Positions 1 through 4,253 of a stretch of 7,866 nucleotides of DNA are shown piece by piece. Below the pieces are notes generated by a model. It was not told where the DNA came from. It worked only from the letters and a program-made list of their open reading frames with translations, and did not search any database. This DNA comes from Thermoleophilia bacterium (lineage in GTDB: Bacteria; Actinomycetota; Thermoleophilia; Gaiellales; Gaiellaceae), in contig JABFWJ010000264.1 in assembly GCA_013362295.1 (NCBI GenBank), positions 1-7,866 of the forward strand. The letters run 5' to 3'. The stretch's first letter is position 1. Every line of letters begins with the position of its first letter. The translations under genes were made by a program, and so were the position numbers.

Positions 1-126
1 GCGGGCGGAGCCGGCGGACGCGGCCACACCGTCGGCGACTTCGTCTACGGCGATCTGCGGCGGCGCCGGCCGGCCCGATGCGGGGGTCCCCCGCCCCGGC
101 GCGCGCGGCGCGCGGGCGTACGCTAA
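1..126 (+). CDS. 3' end of an unidentified gene (partial)
   Basis: Frame 1 is open from the window edge to a TAA at 124-126 and would give 41 C-terminal residues beginning AGGAGGRGHTVGDFVYGDLR. Third codon positions are almost all G or C, as expected for coding DNA here. The first 20-odd residues look protein-like, whereas the last 15 are low-complexity Arg/Pro/Gly. Frame 2 is also open, from base 2 to a TAG at 284-286 that lies beyond the att repeat, so the true frame is uncertain. I recognise no family. This stretch lies outside the integrative element and should be original chromosomal flank. Confidence 0.3.
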   Translation, partial: AGGAGGRGHTVGDFVYGDLRRRRPARCGGPPPRRARRAGVR

Positions 127-211
127 GGCCGGCGAGCTCGAGTCGTTCGTCGCCCGCCATCCGGACTGGATCGGCGAAAGTGCAGTCCGACGCGGCGCCC
201 GAACAGCGCGA

Positions 212-252
212 TGCCCCCGACAAGAATCGAACTTGTGCACGCGGTTTAGGAA
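212..252 (-). repeat. att core, distal copy (tRNA-Arg 3' fragment)
   Basis: This is identical over 41 bp to 4147-4187. Read on the minus strand it holds the anticodon loop, the 3' strand of the anticodon stem, the variable loop, the T arm, the 3' acceptor strand and the discriminator base. The D arm and 5' acceptor strand are missing, so it cannot be a functional tRNA. Identity stops at 211/4146 on one side and 253/4188 on the other. It marks the end of the element far from the integrase. Confidence 0.92.
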
Positions 253-313
253 CGCCCTACGGCCGCTGCTGGAAACCGCGCATTAGCAGGATGTTCGTAC
301 CAAGCTGTCCGTC

Positions 314-334
314 CGCGCGACAAAACGCGCGACA
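314..334 (+). repeat. Paired CGCGCGACA repeats, left end
   Basis: CGCGCGACA occurs at 314-322 and again at 326-334, a 12-bp period. The pair starts 61 bp inside the left att core. The same motif, in the same orientation and also paired, lies near the other end of the element (4016-4038). Two close copies at each end suit arm-type integrase or excisionase binding sites. The repeats are seen directly and the binding role is inferred. Confidence 0.45.
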
Positions 335-382
335 GCGAAGCGAGGATCGCCGAGGGCTTGCGGCGTCCCGGGGCCGTACGAA

Positions 383-1012
383 CTACGGCTTCAACTCGAA
401 GACAAGGACTCGGCTGAAGTTGGTGCCGTCGGCTTGGTAGGCGTAGCAACCGGCTCCATCGCGGACGCGCGTGTAGGAGGGGAACGTTCGCCACGCTCGT
501 GCCCCTCCGGCGGTCTCGGGCGGGAGCTGAAGCTCTCGTAACGGTCTCGACCCGCGGTCGAAGCCCAGCCAGGTCAGCCCATCGAGCTGGTGGCCTCTGA
601 TCAACACGGGGCCGCCGTAGCTTGGTGGTATCACCCAAAGCACCTTCACATATCTCCATCCGCCTGCCGTACGGCCATGGTCGTAGTGGAGGATGCTGTA
701 GCGAAACGGGATCGGGTAGACGGGGCCAGACCCTAGTGCGATGCCGAAGCTTGGGTTCACTCGGTGAGCACGAGAGGTAGGGCACGACGCGCCGCCCGCG
801 AGCCGCGGAAGGCGCAGAGGTCGTCGCAACCGCGCTGGCACATGACCGTCGGGGCAGTTGCTCGGTGCTCCGGCGCAGAGCCATTGGTAGCCGTCCGCCG
901 CCCGCAGCCCTTGCGAACCCGGCGGCGGGAAGCCGTCGCTTGCGATGGACCAGCCTGTGCCCGCGGCCGTAAGGAGCAGCAGAACCGCGAAAAGCACGGC
1001 GCGCCATGCCAC
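383..1012 (-). CDS. Small secreted protein of unknown function (element cargo)
   Basis: This 209-residue protein starts at GTG, four bases after the stop of the HTH gene 1017-1565, so the two are probably co-transcribed and translationally coupled. Residues 1-24 form a short basic start followed by a hydrophobic segment (VLFAVLLLLTAAG), a typical Sec signal peptide or N-terminal anchor. There is no lipobox cysteine. The exported part has four cysteines (C46, C53, C77, C189), which could form two disulfides. Its C-terminal half has a patterned, ligand-domain look: KVLWV near 123-127, GGPVLIRG near 133-140, and AWRTFPSYTRVRDGAGCYAY around 173-192. I recall similar unnamed secreted proteins in actinobacterial genomes but cannot assign a function. 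An overlapping minus-strand frame starting at ATG 1007 is Arg-rich and less protein-like, so this frame is preferred. The gene lies 130 bp inside the att core and is probably cargo. Confidence 0.75.
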   Translation of the reverse strand: MAWRAVLFAVLLLLTAAGTGWSIASDGFPPPGSQGLRAADGYQWLCAGAPSNCPDGHVPARLRRPLRLPRLAGGASCPTSRAHRVNPSFGIALGSGPVYPIPFRYSILHYDHGRTAGGWRYVKVLWVIPPSYGGPVLIRGHQLDGLTWLGFDRGSRPLRELQLPPETAGGARAWRTFPSYTRVRDGAGCYAYQADGTNFSRVLVFELKP

Positions 1013-1016
1013 CGAC

Positions 1017-1565
1017 TCAGGTTACGTCAGGTGGTTCGACGCTGTGGTGCTCAGAGCCGATTACGCCGCCCGTCCGTGATCGGTGGAGAATCGCGCGAAC
1101 CGTCGACGGCCACCACTGCGCGCCCCCGTGCGCCGTCGGCACGCGGTCGGCGGTCAGCTGGCGCGCGATCTCGGCAAGCCGACTGCCGTTCGCGTACTCG
1201 ACACGAATTCGCTCGACCACATCGTTCGGCACGATCGGCCGGCGCCCGGACCGTGTCCGAGGTGCAAATCGCATGCGAGCTGCGCGGCGGCGCTTGACGA
1301 GCAGCCGCTCGAGTTCGTCGACCGGAATCAGGCTCGTGCCCCACGGCATCTCGATAGTCTCAATCAGCGGCAGGACGCGGCGGTCGAACGTCGAGCGACT
1401 GACACCGAGCGCCTCCGCAGCCTGCGTGCGCGTGTAGGCGAGCCGTTCAACACGAGCCGCTTCGCGAACGATTGCTGCCTGCTTCGCAGCGGGCGCCGCG
1501 TCGGTAGGCCGTTTAGCCCGGTTTCGCCGTCTGTCGCGGCGGCGCGACATGCGTACAGCGTACAC
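1017..1565 (-). CDS. Two-domain HTH protein (possible excisionase/regulator)
   Basis: This protein has 182 residues if translation starts at GTG 1565, or 177 from ATG 1550, which begins MSRRRDRRR. I see no strong ribosome-binding site for either. After a very basic N-terminus, residues 43-92 form a MerR/excisionase-like helix-turn-helix (YTRTQAAEALGVSRSTFDRR, then a strand and a PVDELERLL helix), as in the HTH_17 family. Residues 106-161 form a second module: the VVERIRVEYANGSRLAEIARQL region followed by VPTAHGGAQWWPSTVRAIL. That closely resembles the DNA-binding 'Recombinase' region of large serine recombinases. No serine-recombinase catalytic domain is present. In an element with a tyrosine integrase, an excisionase (directionality factor) or a transcriptional regulator is the likely role, but this is inferred. 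It is divergent from fic, and the secreted-protein gene follows four bases downstream. Confidence 0.8.
   Translation of the reverse strand: MYAVRMSRRRDRRRNRAKRPTDAAPAAKQAAIVREAARVERLAYTRTQAAEALGVSRSTFDRRVLPLIETIEMPWGTSLIPVDELERLLVKRRRAARMRFAPRTRSGRRPIVPNDVVERIRVEYANGSRLAEIARQLTADRVPTAHGGAQWWPSTVRAILHRSRTGGVIGSEHHSVEPPDVT
1532..1549. promoter_or_regulatory. TGTCGCG-N4-CGCGACA inverted repeat at HTH gene start
   Basis: TGTCGCG (1532-1538) and CGCGACA (1543-1549) are perfect 7-bp inverted arms around a 4-bp loop. They overlap the alternative ATG at 1548-1550 and the Arg-rich N-terminal codons. CGCGACA is the motif that is paired at both ends of the element, so the HTH protein or the integrase might bind here too. 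Arg codon repetition could produce the symmetry by chance. Confidence 0.25.
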
Positions 1566-1582
1566 GAATGATGACGCGGATT

Positions 1583-1596
1583 TGCATCGCGATGCA
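1583..1596. promoter_or_regulatory. 14-bp perfect palindrome (candidate operator)
   Basis: TGCATCGCGATGCA is a perfect palindrome. It is 17 bp upstream of the GTG and 32 bp upstream of the ATG candidate start of the minus-strand HTH gene. It overlaps a second palindrome, GATGCATC (1591-1598). The position between divergent genes suits a dimeric repressor site, perhaps for autoregulation by the HTH protein. No binding evidence is available from sequence alone. Confidence 0.4.
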
Positions 1597-1687
1597 TCTG
1601 CGTCTCGCTGGCTATCGGCGTACTGGACGACGAGGCTTTTCGCGTCGAGATGAGCTGCCTGCGCATCCGGCGGCAGCCTTCATGAAG

Positions 1688-1729
1688 TCGACCCATCTTG
1701 CGCCAACGAAAGTCCAACAGGTCCACTTG
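1688..1729 (+). repeat. Degenerate 42-bp direct repeat, copy upstream of fic
   Basis: TCGACCCA at 1688-1695 and AACAGGTCCACTTG at 1716-1729 both recur 1,086 bp downstream with the same 20-bp spacing (2774-2781 and 2802-2815). The 14-bp block differs at one base. The middle of the repeat is mostly diverged. The pair brackets the fic gene. Confidence 0.55.
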
Positions 1730-1733
1730 CTAG

Positions 1734-1774
1734 ATTTGACCGAAGCTATGAACTTGAAGCGAAATAGGTCAAAT
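1734..1774. promoter_or_regulatory. Inverted repeat spanning the fic start
   Basis: ATTTGACC (1734-1741) and GGTCAAAT (1767-1774) are perfect 8-bp inverted arms 25 bp apart. The right arm includes the first two bases of the fic ATG. A possible -10 element TATGAA (1747-1752) lies between the arms, with no convincing -35 element. The arms could be two operator half-sites or a stem that hides the fic start. The AGGTC word of the right arm is shared with the direct repeats flanking fic. Confidence 0.35.
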
Positions 1775-2771
1775 GTCTCCTAGAGGACGCGGGCGTCCTA
1801 GCCGCGCTGACGTGCTGCGCGCCCTCGATCAGGCGGTCGAGGATCTGCAGAGCGTCGGCGGTCTGCCGCTTCCGCTAGAGGCGGAGTCGATCTGGGAAGG
1901 GATCTGGCACGAGGAGGCGCATCACTCGACGGCGATCGAGGGAAACACACTTGTCCTGAGAGAGGTCGAGCGGCTCCTCGCTGAGGGGAAGGCGGTCGGT
2001 AGCAAGGAGCTGGCCGAGTACCTCGAGGTCGAGGGCTATGCGAAGGCGGCGCAGTGGGTCTACGCCCAGGCGGTCGAGCAATCCCGCGAGTGGTCCGGCG
2101 CGGAGCGAATCAACCTCACCGAGTTGCGTCAGATCCACCGCCTCGTCGTCGAGCCGGCCTGGCTGCACTCGCCGCCAGACGGGTTGCACGAACGCGAAGG
2201 CCCCGGCTCGTTCCGGCAGCACGACATTCGGCCGTTCACCGGCGGGATGACGCCGCCGGCGTTTCCGGAGGTGCCGGCGCTCGTCACCGATTGGCTTCGC
2301 GATGCCAACCGAGGGCCGACGAGCGATCAGCACCCGATGGTGTTCGTCGCCAGTGTCCACGCTCGCTTCGAGCGGATCCACCCTTTCCGCGACGGGAACG
2401 GGCGCGTTGGTCGCCTGGCCACGAACCTTCTTCTGGTTCGGCATGGCTATCCGCCTGCGGTGATCCACAAGCGGTACCGGACGCGCTATCTCAACGCCCT
2501 CAGACGGGCTGATCGGGGCGATCCAGAACCCCTCGCGGAGATGTTCGCGCGATCCGTAACGGACGGCATCCACCGTTTCCTGCTGCCGGGCTTGGCCGGA
2601 CCGCATCGGTTGGTACCACTGAGGTCGCTTGCTGACGGCGAGCTCTCCGGTAACGCCCTCGCCGTCGCCGCGAAGCGCGGCCGGCTTCGCGCAGTGCGGC
2701 GGACGGATCAGTGGTACTCGAGCAGGCAGTGGGTCGAGGAGTACAAGCAGCGCCGCTACCAGCGCGGCTGA
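1773..2771 (+). CDS. Fic-domain AMP-transferase with N-terminal inhibitory helix
   Basis: Fic proteins transfer AMP, or occasionally another group, from a nucleotide to hydroxyl side chains of target proteins. This 332-residue protein has the full core motif HPFRDGNGRVGR at 203-214: catalytic H203, Mg-binding D207, and phosphate-binding N209, R211 and R214. Residues 52-57 (STAIEG) match the inhibitory (S/T)xxxE(G/N) motif, with E56 predicted to pair with R214. This makes it a class II Fic, which restrains itself and needs no separate antitoxin. Residues 145-175 match the target-docking flap region. Residues 285-325 (LSGNALAVAAKRGRLRAVRR, then WYSSRQWVEEY) resemble a small winged-HTH, suggesting DNA binding or autoregulation. 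ATG 1773 is used; only a weak AGG precedes it. The gene is divergent from the HTH gene and convergent with the integrase, and the 36-bp gap to the integrase shows no clear terminator. The target is unknown. Confidence 0.93.
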   Translation: MSPRGRGRPSRADVLRALDQAVEDLQSVGGLPLPLEAESIWEGIWHEEAHHSTAIEGNTLVLREVERLLAEGKAVGSKELAEYLEVEGYAKAAQWVYAQAVEQSREWSGAERINLTELRQIHRLVVEPAWLHSPPDGLHEREGPGSFRQHDIRPFTGGMTPPAFPEVPALVTDWLRDANRGPTSDQHPMVFVASVHARFERIHPFRDGNGRVGRLATNLLLVRHGYPPAVIHKRYRTRYLNALRRADRGDPEPLAEMFARSVTDGIHRFLLPGLAGPHRLVPLRSLADGELSGNALAVAAKRGRLRAVRRTDQWYSSRQWVEEYKQRRYQRG

Positions 2772-2773
2772 AT

Positions 2774-2815
2774 TCGACCCACTAGAACGCTCGGAAAATC
2801 GAACAGGTCAACTTG
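2774..2815 (+). repeat. Degenerate 42-bp direct repeat, copy downstream of fic
   Basis: This is the partner of 1688-1729 at a constant offset of 1,086 bp. The blocks TCGACCCA (2774-2781) and AACAGGTCAACTTG (2802-2815) are conserved. It begins two bases after the fic stop codon and overlaps the last codons of the convergent integrase gene, whose stop is at 2808-2810. Confidence 0.55.
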
Positions 2816-4013
2816 TCGCCGGCTGCACCTGAGCGATGCGCGAAGCGCTGTCCGCGCGGGTGAGGTACGCGTCGACGAGCGCTGCCGCTTCGGCCTCGGA
2901 ACCGGGCATGAGCTTGCCGTAGAGGTCGTACGTCGTCTGGATCGACGCGTGACCCATGTAGGTCGTGATCGCCTTGGCGTTCACGCCCGCGGCGATGAGG
3001 ATCGACGCGAAGGTGTGTCTCGCCTCGTGGAGTCCGATCGGGTCGACGCCTGCGCGCTTCCATGCGCTCTGGGCGCGCCGCCAGAGGTTGGACGGCTGGA
3101 AGGGAGCGTTACCGCTGAAGACGAGTGCGTCGGCTCGAGTCTGGTTTGCCTTGTGCTCGACGAGAATGTCCCGAAGCGCGCCGACGATCGGGATCGTCCG
3201 GCGGCCGGCGCGGCTCTTCGGCTCGATCTCGCGGTGCGCCTTCTCGTCGTACGCGCGCTCGACGCGGATCACGCCGTTGGCGAGGTCGACGTCGTCCCAC
3301 CGGAGAGCCATGAGCTCGCCGCGGCGGAGGCCGGCGTATAACGCGGTCGCCCACACTGGTCGGTCGCGAGCGGGGAGGGCAGCGAGCAGCCGCTCCGCCT
3401 CTTGCGGCGATGCGATCCGTTCCCGACGGCCGCGGACGGCGGGTAGGCGAAGGTGCGCGCACGGGTTGATCGCGACGTCGCCGTCCTCGACCGCACGTCG
3501 GAAAATCACGCGCAGCGGCATGAGCGCGTTCCGGATGGTCGACGGGTCGCGGCCCTCGGCAAGCAGTTCGTCGGCGATCCGCTGGACGTCGCGGTGCTGC
3601 ACGTCTCCGAGGCGCGTCCGCGCGAGCCGCGGGACGACGTGGTCGCGAAGCGCGGCTTCATAGCTTCGGATCGCGCTCGGCTTGTACCGGTCGCCGGATC
3701 GCGTGCGGACCCGGCCGGACCTCATCCCGGCGACGAGCCCCTCGGCTGCCTCGACGACGGTCGTGTGCGCCGGCGCGCGCAGCGTTCCGCGGCGGACGCC
3801 GGTCTGCGTCTCGGAGCGCCACGCCCGCGCCTCTGCGAGCGTGGCGAAGGTCTTCCGGATGCGCTTCGACTCGCGCGCGCTCCAGACGCTCGCCTGGTAG
3901 GTCGGGTCGCAGTTGCAGCGGGCGCCGCGGCGCGATGCGCACGCCTTCTTGTGTCGTACCTCGATGCCCGTCCGCTGCGCCACGACGGGAACGCTAGAAG
4001 GGCCATCGGACAT
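2808..4013 (-). CDS. Tyrosine recombinase / site-specific integrase
   Basis: This 401-residue phage-type integrase would insert and, with a directionality factor, excise the element at tRNA-Arg. The catalytic residues are all visible: R230 in GLRRGELMALRW, K266 in EPKSRAGRR, H329 and R332 in LHEARHTFAS, H355 in MGHASIQTT, and the nucleophile Y365 in YDLYGKL. Residues 15-65 form an arm-binding domain with H21, C25, C33 and C35 in a pattern (HxxxC, CxC) suggesting a zinc site. Residues 83-190 form the SAM-like core-binding domain (SAIRSYEAAL through the FRRAVEDGDVAINPC region). The length is normal for the family. ATG 4013 is the first possible start after an in-frame TGA, and no clear Shine-Dalgarno precedes it. 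The start lies 133 bp from the tRNA att core, the usual placement. The gene looks intact and functional. Confidence 0.96.
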   Translation of the reverse strand: MSDGPSSVPVVAQRTGIEVRHKKACASRRGARCNCDPTYQASVWSARESKRIRKTFATLAEARAWRSETQTGVRRGTLRAPAHTTVVEAAEGLVAGMRSGRVRTRSGDRYKPSAIRSYEAALRDHVVPRLARTRLGDVQHRDVQRIADELLAEGRDPSTIRNALMPLRVIFRRAVEDGDVAINPCAHLRLPAVRGRRERIASPQEAERLLAALPARDRPVWATALYAGLRRGELMALRWDDVDLANGVIRVERAYDEKAHREIEPKSRAGRRTIPIVGALRDILVEHKANQTRADALVFSGNAPFQPSNLWRRAQSAWKRAGVDPIGLHEARHTFASILIAAGVNAKAITTYMGHASIQTTYDLYGKLMPGSEAEAAALVDAYLTRADSASRIAQVQPATS

Positions 4014-4015
4014 AC

Positions 4016-4038
4016 CGCGCGACAGTCACGCGACAGTC
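4016..4038 (+). repeat. Paired CGCGACAGTC repeats, right end
   Basis: CGCGACAGTC occurs at 4018-4027 and 4029-4038, an 11-bp period of about one helical turn. The first copy extends leftward to CGCGCGACAG (4016-4025), identical over 10 bp to 326-335 at the opposite end of the element. The pair lies just upstream of the integrase ATG and 108 bp from the att core. Candidate roles are integrase arm sites, an excisionase site, or an operator controlling int. Confidence 0.45.
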
Positions 4039-4146
4039 TCACGGTCCTTATGGCCATCTAGGCCGACGACGTCGTCCGCCGCTCACGAGTCAGTAAGAAA
4101 GAAAGAATTCCTGCAAACAAGCCAGTTCTAGCAGGGCAAACGAAAG

Positions 4147-4187
4147 TGCCCCCGACAAGAATCGAACTTGTGCACGCGGTTTAGGAA
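4147..4187 (-). repeat. att core, integrase-proximal copy within tRNA-Arg
   Basis: This 41-bp stretch is identical to 212-252. It ends exactly at the 5' edge of the anticodon loop (loop bases 4181-4187). The element therefore carries the 3' portion needed to restore an intact tRNA, and strand exchange probably occurs in or near the anticodon loop, a common target for tyrosine integrases. Confidence 0.92.
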
Positions 4188-4218
4188 ACCGCTGCTCTAT
4201 CCACTGAGCTACGGGGGC
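4147..4218 (-). tRNA. tRNA-Arg, anticodon CCU
   Basis: The 72-nt minus-strand sequence folds into a full cloverleaf. The acceptor pairs GCCCCCG with CGGGGGC, and the D stem pairs GCTC with GAGC. The anticodon stem GCGGT/ACCGC carries the loop TTCCTAA, and the T stem ACAAG/CTTGT carries the loop TTCGATT. The discriminator is A and no CCA is encoded. The CCU anticodon decodes AGG, a rare arginine codon in high-GC genomes. The gene lies 35 nt downstream of the cupredoxin gene on the same strand. It may be cotranscribed with that gene or have its own weak promoter, since I see no clear one. Its 3' 41 bases are supplied by the integrated element. Confidence 0.97.
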
Positions 4219-4253
4219 GAATCGGGCTGAACTGTAACCCGGCCCGCCTCCGG

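Larger units (their letters stand above)
212..4187. mobile_element. 3.9-kb integrative element in tRNA-Arg(CCU)
   Basis: A perfect 41-bp direct repeat (212-252 and 4147-4187) brackets the region. The right copy is the 3' part of an intact tRNA-Arg gene. The left copy is the orphan 3' fragment displaced by insertion, with no matching 5' half nearby. The offset between copies is 3,935 bp, which would be the size of the excised circle. A tyrosine integrase sits beside the intact tRNA and points away from it, a usual arrangement for tRNA-targeting elements. Inside are an HTH protein, a secreted protein and a Fic protein. No Rep, relaxase, coupling protein or phage structural gene is present, so the element is probably mobilised passively or is a satellite. 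That last point is inference. The repeat and the gene content are seen directly. Confidence 0.9.

Noticed and set aside
246..1007. 253-residue minus-strand frame overlapping the secreted-protein gene
   Set aside because: It is Arg-rich, low-complexity and runs into the att repeat. The 383-1012 frame has a signal peptide and a structured C-terminal region.
1568..1783. 71-residue plus-strand frame just upstream of fic and overlapping its start, considered as an antitoxin
   Set aside because: There is no family resemblance or ribosome-binding site, codon use is mixed, and the region is better explained as divergent control sequence. The Fic protein carries its own inhibitory motif.
1875..2606. 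243-residue minus-strand frame opposite fic
   Set aside because: It is a shadow of the Fic gene, whose catalytic motif is on the plus strand.
4223..4246. Possible terminator hairpin between the cupredoxin gene and the tRNA (CGGGC/GCCCG)
   Set aside because: It has a five-base stem, a 14-base loop and no T run, which is too weak to call.
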